Assembly: GCA_050742335.1 (NCBI GenBank)
Contig: JBOGIR010000393.1
Location: 1-12,569 of the forward strand
Origin: DATCJA01 sp050742335
Lineage (GTDB): Bacteria; Acidobacteriota; Vicinamibacteria; Vicinamibacterales; UBA2999
Direction of reading: 5' to 3'
DNA: 12,569 bases
In this document: in pieces, positions 7,107-12,569 of the stretch
How positions within the stretch are numbered: position 1 is the first letter of the stretch
How the letters are laid out: each line of letters starts with the position of its first letter
Notes under the pieces: generated by a model
What the model was told of the DNA's origin: nothing
What the model saw: only the letters and a program-made list of their open reading frames with translations
Databases searched by the model: none
Translations under genes and position numbers: made by a program

Positions 7107-10100
7107 ATTCCTCGGCGTGCGCGGTCCACAGACCGATGCGGATGATCACGAACTCGGCCGGCTTCACCGGCGCGACGCCGACCACCACGATCAGCCGTCC
7201 GTTGTCGATGTCGGCCTGCGTCATCGTGGTGCGGTCGCACTTGACGAAGTACGCTTCCTCGCGCGTGGCACCCTCGAGGGCGCCGTCCCGCCAGAGGCCG
7301 GTGAGGAACATCGAAATCGTTCGCCGCACGCGGGCCCACAACGGATCCGCGTTGGGCTCGAACACCACCCACTGCAGGCCGATGTCGATCGACTTCTCGA
7401 TGAAGATCAGGAGCCGGCGGACGTTGACGTACTTCCAGTCGGGATCGCTCGTGATCACGCGGCCGCCCCACACCCTGATCGAGCGGTTGTTCGGCCGGAA
7501 ATCGCGGATGACGTTGATGTTCTGCGGGAAGGGATTGAGGATCTCCTGCTCGGCCTTGTTCAGCGAACGCTGCAGCCCGATGACGCCGCGGACAACCTCG
7601 TTTGCGGGCGCCTTGTGGACCCCGCGCTCGATGTCCGTTCTGGCGTAGATCCCGATCACCGATCCGGACGGCGGCACGGGGAACGGGTTGGGAACCTGGA
7701 TGTTGCGCGGGTACGGATCGTCGATCAGCAGCCAGGGGTGGTAGAGGGCCGCGTACTTGGTGTCGTACTGCTGCCGCAGCGACTGGACGTCCGGAATCGT
7801 GTCGGCGGGAGGCGGTGGGCCGTCGAGCACGGTGAACCGGTAGCGCAGGTTCTCGCACTGGGCGATGAGCGCATTCTGCATCGCCGGTGTCGTCCGGCCA
7901 GGCGCCGCGAGAATGCTGACGTCGTCGATGTTCGCCATCGTGAAGAGCCCGGTCCGCAGGTCGGGATCCACGTTGTCGGTGCCGATGTAGGTGGCATCGC
8001 TCACGGTGGTGACCGAGTCGTCTCCGTCGTCGAGCGGATGGCGCGCCGGACGGCGCTGCCCATTCGGCAGCACGTCGATGAGCGTCTCCGGTCCCAGCCG
8101 CACCGCTGCCGTCGGATTGGGATCGTGCACACGCACGTACCAGCTTTCACCTTCCGGACGACGATCGGAGAGACGCAGCGGACCGAGGGTGTCGCCGATC
8201 ACCGTGTGCACGTAGCGGCTGTGTCGCGGGTCCAGCGAGAGGTGGCGGAACACTTCGCTGGCGATCACGATGCTGTTTCGCGTCGGCCGCGCCGGATCGG
8301 CCTGGTGCAGCAGCAAGATGCTCAGGCGGAACTCGCGCGACCGCACGCCCAGCTTCTGGCCGACGGCCTGCGCGGCGGCCTGCGCCCCCTGCTGCGCGGC
8401 GTCCATCCCCGTGCCCGCGAGCGTGATCGTGAAGTTGGCCTGCCGGTTGACGAAATCCACTTTGAGCGGCGCCCCGACGACGGCGTTGTTGTTCAAGGGA
8501 TCGGTCAACTCGAGGATCGTTCCCTGCTCGACGCCCGCTGCAGACCCGAGCCGGATGTGCGTCGGATCGATGGGCGGGTCGAGCGTCGTTCGCGAGACGA
8601 GCCCCGTGCCTTCGTCTTCGACCGACACGCGCAGGCGATTCCCCCACGCCCCCGCGTCGAGCGCCTCGACGGTCAGCAGCGGGTCGCGGCCGACGACCGG
8701 CGCGCCCACGTCGTGAGCGCGCGTCAGCGCCGTGGTCAGCGTCACCTCGAGCGGGTTTGCCGCCGTGGATCCGCCGGGCGTGCGATGGAAATACTGCTCC
8801 CCCGTGGGCGAGGACACGCGCACGAAGTCGCCGCCGGCAATTCCGAAGCCGTCGGTGACCACGAGCACGGCGGATGCACGCGCGACGGCGGCCGCGAGAA
8901 CCGTCGGCTGCGTGGCGGTTGGCGCGGGGGCCGCCTGGCGACGAACAGGGTCGCCGGCAGCGTGTCCACGCTGCAGCGCCTGCGTCAGTACGACGTTGCC
9001 CGGGTCCGCACCAGCAGCCGCGCGTGCCGGAATCGACCGGATGGCCACGTACTCGTCGTCCGGCGCATTGCCGATGCGGAGTACGTCGTTGGCCGCCAGC
9101 CCCACGCGGTTCGCCAGCGCTATGACACTTGTGCCGGCCGCAGTGGCCGTGCCGAGTGTCTTGCGATCGAAGTCGGGAATCACCGTGGCGCCAGCGGCAT
9201 GCGCGTTCGCGAACCCGGTGGCTGCGGCAATGTTCACGTTCGGCGCGACCACCGATGCGACGGTCACCGTCTCTTCGTTGGCACCTGGGTCAACCAGGAC
9301 CTGCGTCCCTGGCTGCAGGTTCTCGAGGCGATTGCCGGCGACGGTGAACGACGTGGCGTTGGCAGCTACCGCCGCCCCAAGGGCGCGCGCGTCGTCGGCG
9401 ACAGTGACCTCCTCGACGACCGATCCTGCGGGATAGTCCTCTGCGGCACCGGTGCTCACATCGATCGTGCCGAGCTCACCGATCCTGCGCACTTCGACCC
9501 CCGCTCCGCCCGCGCCGATGATGGCGAGGTCGTTGCGTGTGCTCAGTGCTGCGACTGAATCGACGTAGATCAGAGAATCGCCCGCGCTCGAGGCTGGCTG
9601 CAGCGACGCGTTCACGGCTCCGGTGAGATCGAGGACCGTGACAGCCGCGGTGGCCGCGTAATCCATCACGAGCGGCCCGCCCAGAAGCTCGACGCGGGCG
9701 GTTGTCGCGGTGAGTGCGGTCGAGGCACCCGCGAAGCGGTGCTCGCCGACGTTCGCCGGTCCGATCTCGAGCAGCGGATTGGTGGCGGCTGCGAGGGCCG
9801 CGATGTCGGCGGCGGCGCCGGTCACGACGATGGACGTCGCTCCGCTGACTGCCGGCTGATCGAGTGTGAACCCCCCGAAGGCCGCGTCGACCGCGCGCGC
9901 GACCCCGTCCACGTTGACACCGGCGGCGTGTGAAAGGTTCAGCGGAAAACTGAGCGGCACGTGCTGAATGGCGGTCCCGATGGCGGCCACCCGGTGGTAC
10001 TCGGCGTTGCTGCCATCGCCGATGCGCAGGAAGTCGCCGACGTTCGTCGTCGTCGGATCCAGCACATACAGCGCCGGCGGATTCGCCAGCGTCCCGCTGC

Positions 10101-10470
10101 TTTCGCCTGCCCGCCGAAGCAGAACGGTGTCTGCCGACGCTGCCGTGCCACGGTCGAACAGCTGGAAGGTCGCGCGGACGGCGGCGCTGGTGTCGAGCAC
10201 ACGCGTGACGTAGAGCCGCTTGCCGCCGTTGGTGAAGAACCCTTCCACGGCATACGGCAGGTAGCACAGGTCGTCAAACTCCTCGATCGACAGGCGCTCG
10301 CCGAACCAGCGCGTGAACTCACCCATGCTGGTGATGAGAATGGGCACGTCCACCGGCCCACGTTCGGTGACGCCGATCATGCCGGCCGTGCTGGTGCTGA
10401 CTCCTTCGATCGGCTTCATGCCGGTGTCGACTTCCTCGACGAACACTCCAGGGGCCAGGTACTCAGGCAT
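7105..10470 (-). CDS. Giant contractile tail sheath protein with large insert
   Basis: A sheath subunit of 1121 residues, more than twice the usual 350-520. The contractile sheath wraps the inner tube and drives it through a target membrane. The N-terminus (MPEYLAPGVFVEEV, then S-T-S-T-A-G-M-I-G-V-T-E-R-G-P-V at 25-40, L-P-Y-A-V-E-G-F-F-x-N-G-G-K at 71-84) is the classic sheath start, where the N-terminal arm interlocks with neighbours. Residues about 105-595 are an insert of six tandem modules. Sheath sequence resumes with G-A-W-G-N-R-L-R-V (607-615), then a seventh module (about 635-685), an Ala/Gln-rich helix (689-706), and the C-terminal sheath domain (about 825-1121) with Y-D-T-K-Y-A-A-L-Y-H-P-W (902-913), P-P-S-G-S-V-I-G-I-Y-A-R (933-944), G-V-H-K-A-P-A-N (950-957), Y-V-N-V-R-R-L-L (1014-1021) and Q-W-V-V-F-E-P-N (1033-1040). 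The stop lies ten bases before the tube gene. The sheath call is firm. The insert's job is unknown. Confidence 0.95.
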   Translation of the reverse strand: MPEYLAPGVFVEEVDTGMKPIEGVSTSTAGMIGVTERGPVDVPILITSMGEFTRWFGERLSIEEFDDLCYLPYAVEGFFTNGGKRLYVTRVLDTSAAVRATFQLFDRGTAASADTVLLRRAGESSGTLANPPALYVLDPTTTNVGDFLRIGDGSNAEYHRVAAIGTAIQHVPLSFPLNLSHAAGVNVDGVARAVDAAFGGFTLDQPAVSGATSIVVTGAAADIAALAAATNPLLEIGPANVGEHRFAGASTALTATTARVELLGGPLVMDYAATAAVTVLDLTGAVNASLQPASSAGDSLIYVDSVAALSTRNDLAIIGAGGAGVEVRRIGELGTIDVSTGAAEDYPAGSVVEEVTVADDARALGAAVAANATSFTVAGNRLENLQPGTQVLVDPGANEETVTVASVVAPNVNIAAATGFANAHAAGATVIPDFDRKTLGTATAAGTSVIALANRVGLAANDVLRIGNAPDDEYVAIRSIPARAAAGADPGNVVLTQALQRGHAAGDPVRRQAAPAPTATQPTVLAAAVARASAVLVVTDGFGIAGGDFVRVSSPTGEQYFHRTPGGSTAANPLEVTLTTALTRAHDVGAPVVGRDPLLTVEALDAGAWGNRLRVSVEDEGTGLVSRTTLDPPIDPTHIRLGSAAGVEQGTILELTDPLNNNAVVGAPLKVDFVNRQANFTITLAGTGMDAAQQGAQAAAQAVGQKLGVRSREFRLSILLLHQADPARPTRNSIVIASEVFRHLSLDPRHSRYVHTVIGDTLGPLRLSDRRPEGESWYVRVHDPNPTAAVRLGPETLIDVLPNGQRRPARHPLDDGDDSVTTVSDATYIGTDNVDPDLRTGLFTMANIDDVSILAAPGRTTPAMQNALIAQCENLRYRFTVLDGPPPPADTIPDVQSLRQQYDTKYAALYHPWLLIDDPYPRNIQVPNPFPVPPSGSVIGIYARTDIERGVHKAPANEVVRGVIGLQRSLNKAEQEILNPFPQNINVIRDFRPNNRSIRVWGGRVITSDPDWKYVNVRRLLIFIEKSIDIGLQWVVFEPNADPLWARVRRTISMFLTGLWRDGALEGATREEAYFVKCDRTTMTQADIDNGRLIVVVGVAPVKPAEFVIIRIGLWTAHAEE
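8689..10134 (-). repeat. Six tandem ~80-residue modules within the sheath insert
   Basis: Protein repeats in residues about 113-594. Each has a strand, then a G-D-x-(L/V)-R-(I/V) box, then a short E-Y or E-x-V strand, then V-x-L-x-x-x-L, then a His/Tyr-x-(A/V)-G turn and a Val strand. The boxes are at residues 145 (GDFLRIG), 232 (NPLLEIG region), 313 (NDLAIIG), 388 (GTQVLVD), 461 (NDVLRIG) and 547 (GDFVRV). The turns are at 181 (HAAG), 271 (YAAT), 346 (YPAG), 424 (HAAG), 503 (HAAG) and 586 (HDVG), giving steps of 90, 75, 78, 79 and 83. Copies 1, 5 and 6 are the clearest. Copies 2-4 are degenerate. The repeat is not obvious at the DNA level, so the copies are old or have diverged fast. Confidence 0.7.
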
Positions 10471-10477
10471 TGCGGCT

Positions 10478-10483
10478 CTCCTC
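10478..10483 (-). promoter_or_regulatory. Strong Shine-Dalgarno deciding the sheath start
   Basis: GAGGAG lies seven bases before the ATG at 10468-10470. It rules against the longer reading from a TTG at 10485, which would place the ribosome site inside the coding sequence. Confidence 0.8.
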
Positions 10484-11639
10484 AAACGAACGTGAAGTCA
10501 ACGCGGTTTTCGGGCAGCGAGTAATCCGGGGACACGGTGGGCACGAGCGGCGCGTGCACGCCGTCGGTCACCTCGAGCTCGATCTGCGCCACGCGCGAGA
10601 TCGGCGGCAGACGATACAGGCCGTCGGCATCACTGACCGTGGCGAATCGCGACACGAGGTGATACTCCGCGGGCGACGCGCCCCCATGCAGTTCGATGAC
10701 CGTGGCGGGACCAATGGCGGCCATGGCCGTCAGCAGCACACAGGCGTCGCCTTCGGCGGCGTCGACGTCCAGCGCGATATCCAGGCCGGCCGGCTGCGGC
10801 GTCACTCGAACGACGTCGATCCCGGGCGGATGCTCGCCGCGCAGTGGATACGTGAGGGTGACGGTGGCCGGCTGCTCGGCCGTGCTTCCGCCTTCCACGC
10901 TCAGCACCGTCATGAACTCCGATAGTTCTGGCGCCGAATTGACGCGAAGCACGGAGCCGGGCACCACGCCGTCGCTGTTCGACACACGCAGGGTGACGGC
11001 CGACGCCAGCGCCTGCTCCAGCAGCGTGCGGGCGTCGCCGACGACGGGAACCATCTCCCGCTGGCGCACCTGACCAACGGCGGCCGTCCGATCGAAATAG
11101 ACCGAGGGACGCAGCGAGACGATCCGCGGCGGATCGGACGCTGGGGGCAGCGCTCCCACAGGCAGCGTCCGCCAGATACCGGTCAATCGAACGGCTGCTC
11201 CCGCCACCGGCGTGATGTCGGCGCCAGCGCTCAGGCCGATTCGGCCGCGAATCGTGACCGGTTCGCTGTGCAGCTCGATCGTGCCGAGGTCTGTCGGAAC
11301 GAACGATGCCGGGAACGCCGGCTGCGGACCGATCACCGCGGTACGCCGGACGCTCACGTAGCGGTCGCCGGACACGTCGAACGGGACGTTGTAGGCGTTG
11401 GTCGCAAGCGCGCTGAACGCTGCGCGCGGGATGCCCGCCAGCCCGACGATCGGCGTTGCCGTACGTGGCATGAGCCCGGGGAAGGTCGTGTCCACCTCAA
11501 CGCGCCGCTCCGGTGGACGTTGCGTGCACTCGTCCACGAGCGTCGCGAACGCCACCGCGCTCGGGCGGGCGCCTGGCGCAAGCGGCTCGTCCGGCGAGAA
11601 GGTGTACCGCCGCGCGTGATCGACGACCGTTACCCGCAC
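10482..11639 (-). CDS. Unrecognised multi-domain beta protein of the eCIS operon
   Basis: I do not recognise this 385-residue protein as a named eCIS component. It has no signal peptide or membrane segment. Residues 1-120 are a beta-rich N-terminal region with several V-x-V and T-I-E-L strand patterns. Residues 128-155 (T-I-R-G-R-I ... V-A-G-A-A-V-R-L) look like the first half of a carboxypeptidase-regulatory-like (Ig-like) domain, and residues 334-358 (T-V-S-D-A-D-G-L-Y-R-L-P-P-I ... I-E-L-E-V) look like the second half. Between them are a stretch with PSVYFDR (178-184) and two copies of the module shared with the sheaths: about 203-279, with SVLRVN at 229-234 and V-T-L-T-Y-P-L before EHPPG, and about 283-352, with VIELHG at 314-319 and AEYHLV. 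It lies between the DUF4255 gene and the large sheath, its stop overlapping the sheath's Shine-Dalgarno sequence, so it is probably a structural or assembly partner. It could decorate the tube end or sheath. That is inference. Confidence 0.7.
   Translation of the reverse strand: MRVTVVDHARRYTFSPDEPLAPGARPSAVAFATLVDECTQRPPERRVEVDTTFPGLMPRTATPIVGLAGIPRAAFSALATNAYNVPFDVSGDRYVSVRRTAVIGPQPAFPASFVPTDLGTIELHSEPVTIRGRIGLSAGADITPVAGAAVRLTGIWRTLPVGALPPASDPPRIVSLRPSVYFDRTAAVGQVRQREMVPVVGDARTLLEQALASAVTLRVSNSDGVVPGSVLRVNSAPELSEFMTVLSVEGGSTAEQPATVTLTYPLRGEHPPGIDVVRVTPQPAGLDIALDVDAAEGDACVLLTAMAAIGPATVIELHGGASPAEYHLVSRFATVSDADGLYRLPPISRVAQIELEVTDGVHAPLVPTVSPDYSLPENRVDFTFV
10584..11033 (-). repeat. Two sheath-type modules in the 385-residue protein
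   Basis: Protein-level repeats, residues about 203-279 and 283-352. Each runs: Ala/Val-rich strand, loop, P-x-(S/T)-V-(L/I)-(R/E)-(V/L), a charged loop with Glu, a strand V-L-S-V or L-V-S-R, then a strand V-T-L-T-Y-P-L or L-Y-R-L-P-P. This is the same order as in the large sheath. The second copy is the more divergent one. Confidence 0.5.
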
Positions 11640-11640
11640 G

Positions 11641-12258
11641 TCAGATTTCCTCCGACTCGACGATGACCCCGGTCCGCGGGTCCACCGTCAGCACCGGTCC
11701 GGCCGGGTCGAGGCGATCGGAACGAATACCCGCCAGCGTCAGTTCATACGACACCGACAGTTCGTACGGCGCATCGAGCGCATTCCAGACCCGCGTGATG
11801 TCCTCGAGCGTCATCGGTTCGAGGCGGAGGTGGAATTCGGACTGGGTACCCGCGAGATCGCCCTGGAGATCGGAGCCGCGAAAGCACGGGTGGTCGTACA
11901 GGCTGTGCAGGACCTTGCCGAGGATGACCTGCTCGAGCTCGGGTCCATTGGCGACGTCGGTGGTTCGCAGCGGTGTGATCAGCAGGTGCAGCCGCACCGG
12001 CAGCGGCGGCATGCGCATCCCGCCGATCTCGCGCACCGCGGGTGCATTCAGCAGTTCTTCGTCGCGGACCACGCGATAGAGCCACACCGAGAGGCCCTCG
12101 AGGTTGTTCTCGAGCATCTCCTGCGGGTTGCTCAGCGAGACGATCATCGTGCCGCCCAGCGCCGGGTTGAAGAACGGCCCGAGATTCGAGTCGGACTCGA
12201 GACGCTGCCGCAGGAACGCGGCAACCGTCTGGCTGGCTGCGACAAGCGCGGTGTACAT
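11641..12258 (-). CDS. DUF4255 protein, Pvc16/Afp16-like tube-terminating cap
   Basis: A 205-residue protein matching the DUF4255 domain found in the C-terminal cap proteins of eCIS particles (Afp16/Pvc16). Visible hallmarks are a helical N-terminus (residues 1-20), strands with S-L-S-N-P-x-E-x-x-E-N-N (about 41-52), the strand pair ending SVWLYRVVRDEELLN (57-71), then 'PPLPVRLHLLITPL' (84-97), and near the C-terminus 'PMTLEDITRVWNAL' followed by 'YELSVSYELTLAGI' (148-178). In known systems such a protein ends tube and sheath growth and fixes their length. Here it is at the head of the run rather than at the end, as in afp/pvc. The start is an ATG overlapping the previous stop. The stop is one base from the next gene's GTG. 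I am confident of the family. The cap role is by analogy. Confidence 0.88.
   Translation of the reverse strand: MYTALVAASQTVAAFLRQRLESDSNLGPFFNPALGGTMIVSLSNPQEMLENNLEGLSVWLYRVVRDEELLNAPAVREIGGMRMPPLPVRLHLLITPLRTTDVANGPELEQVILGKVLHSLYDHPCFRGSDLQGDLAGTQSEFHLRLEPMTLEDITRVWNALDAPYELSVSYELTLAGIRSDRLDPAGPVLTVDPRTGVIVESEEI
11648..11653 (-). promoter_or_regulatory. Shine-Dalgarno that fixes a GTG start
   Basis: GGAGGA on the minus strand sits eight bases before the GTG at 11637-11639 and overlaps the last codons of the DUF4255 gene. It supports the GTG as the start of the 385-residue protein. Confidence 0.7.
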
Positions 12259-12494
12259 CAGCGCTTGCCTCCCGCAGATTCGTGCGCGATCCGGTATTCA
12301 GCAAGCGTCTTCGAAACGAGGTCGAGAAAATCCTGAACGTAGGAGGGACTCATCACGATTCGCGTGTGCACGAGCGGATCGCCGGACCCGTACTGCTGCC
12401 CGAAAGTCACGATGAACTCCACGTCGTTGAAGCCGACCTCGAAAGAGTTGGCGTAACGTGCCTCGATCCGCACACCGGGTGACGGGTTCGTCAC
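12258..12494 (-). CDS. DUF3467 family protein
   Basis: A small 78-residue protein of the DUF3467 type. What shows this is an 'EARYANSFEVGFNDVEFIVTF'-like N-terminal strand pattern (residues 11-31), then FGQQY, then V-HTRIVMSP at about 42-50, followed by an amphipathic helix that would end 'LAEYR'. That order (ARYAN, G-x-x-x-x-EF, FGQ, HTR-x-V-x-SP, short helix) is the family's signature, and 78 residues fits its usual size of roughly 80-110. The biochemical role of the family is unknown to me. The start is a GTG with no good Shine-Dalgarno sequence. It is chosen because no in-frame ATG/GTG/TTG lies between it and an upstream in-frame stop. The stop overlaps the next gene's ATG in a TGATG, so the two are probably translated in a coupled way. 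Its place at the head of an injection-system operon suggests a part in assembly or an accessory role, but that is inference. Confidence 0.75.
   Translation of the reverse strand: MTNPSPGVRIEARYANSFEVGFNDVEFIVTFGQQYGSGDPLVHTRIVMSPSYVQDFLDLVSKTLAEYRIAHESAGGKR
12268..12273 (-). promoter_or_regulatory. Shine-Dalgarno for the DUF4255 gene
   Basis: On the minus strand GGGAGG lies nine bases before the ATG at 12256-12258, inside the end of the DUF3467 gene. It supports this ATG as the true start. Confidence 0.7.
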
Positions 12495-12569
12495 GACGCG
12501 TTCGACATGGCACGTCGCGCGCCAGGAGCGAACGCGAGCCGCAGTTGAGTGGAATCAATGGGTTAACGC
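12495..12569 (-). other. Upstream leader at the right edge, no clear gene
   Basis: These 75 bases lie upstream of the first gene of the minus-strand run. I see no recognisable gene here. A six-codon minus-strand frame with an ATG at about 12508 (Met-Ser-Asn-Ala-Ser-stop) ends so that its TGA overlaps the GTG start of the DUF3467 gene. It may be chance. An A/T-richer patch (TTAACCCATTGATT on the minus strand) could be part of a promoter, but I cannot pair it with a convincing second box, so I do not call one. The operon may also begin further upstream, outside the window. Confidence 0.3.

Noticed and set aside
6940..9558. An 872-codon open frame on the plus strand, opposite the large sheath and first tube gene
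   Set aside because: It is rich in Arg, His, Asp and Val with no domain pattern, spans a gene boundary, and mirrors the codons of a GC-rich gene on the other strand. The minus-strand sheath and tube matches are unambiguous.
10471..10485. A TTG five codons upstream as the start of the large sheath
   Set aside because: The Shine-Dalgarno GAGGAG lies between it and the ATG at 10470, and MPEYLAPGVF is the standard sheath N-terminus, aligning with MPVYETPGVY of the second sheath.
1..12569. Prophage, tailocin or type VI secretion locus
   Set aside because: No capsid, terminase, holin, lysin or integrase gene and no TssJLM-type membrane gene is visible, while DUF4255, DUF5908 and LysM tube proteins point to an eCIS. 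The flanks are unseen, so this is not absolute.
1..12569. tRNA, rRNA, CRISPR array, insertion sequence or attachment site
   Set aside because: I saw no cloverleaf, no regularly spaced direct DNA repeats, no transposase and no terminal inverted repeats. There is almost no non-coding space.

Overview
The window is one densely packed, GC-rich run of genes, all read from the minus strand, so transcription goes from about position 12494 down to position 1. Fourteen genes are recognisable. They form the structural core of a contractile injection system of the extracellular, phage-tail-like type (eCIS; the Afp / PVC / MAC family), cut off at its left edge. There is no capsid, terminase, lysis or integrase gene in view. 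DUF4255, DUF5908 and LysM 'CIS tube' type proteins are present, which favours an eCIS over a prophage or a tailocin. The organism cannot be named from this alone. The GC-rich codon use and the style of the proteins would suit a soil or sediment bacterium such as an Acidobacteriota, Gemmatimonadota or Myxococcota member, but that is a guess.

Layout in transcription order: (1) a head block with a DUF3467 protein (12258-12494), a DUF4255 Pvc16-like tube-end protein (11641-12258) and an unrecognised 385-residue multi-domain beta protein (10482-11639). (2) The shaft: a giant 1121-residue sheath (7105-10470), a tube protein (6660-7094), a second 671-residue sheath (4630-6645) and a second, longer tube protein (4082-4630). 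(3) The baseplate and spike: DUF5908 (3880-4077), a LysM tube-baseplate adaptor (3177-3875), a gpD-like hub (1952-3169), a separate gpV/gp5-like spike (1431-1955), a PAAR-like tip (710-1426), a gp25-like wedge protein (301-708) and the first 99 codons of a gpJ-like baseplate protein (1-299, running off the left edge).

Gene spacing is minimal. Neighbours overlap by 1-4 bases (TGATG, ATGA) or are separated by one base to about two dozen bases. Three junctions have the form TGA-C-(A/G)TG. This suggests one polycistronic unit with translational coupling. Strong Shine-Dalgarno sequences precede the large sheath, the first tube protein, the DUF4255 gene, the 385-residue protein and the LysM protein. 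By analogy with known systems, the tube proteins stack into the inner tube, the sheaths wrap it, the DUF4255 protein caps it, and the LysM, hub, spike, PAAR, gp25 and gpJ proteins build the puncturing baseplate. The ATPase, the tail fibres, the tape measure and any toxin cargo must lie outside the window.

The most interesting signal is a family of roughly 80-residue repeat modules. Six tandem copies fill an insert of about 480 residues in the large sheath. One copy each sits just after the conserved G-x-W-G-N motif in both sheaths, and two more appear in the neighbouring 385-residue protein. I take this as a lineage-specific decoration or adhesion domain spread across the particle. It is not something I recognise from the characterised eCIS particles.
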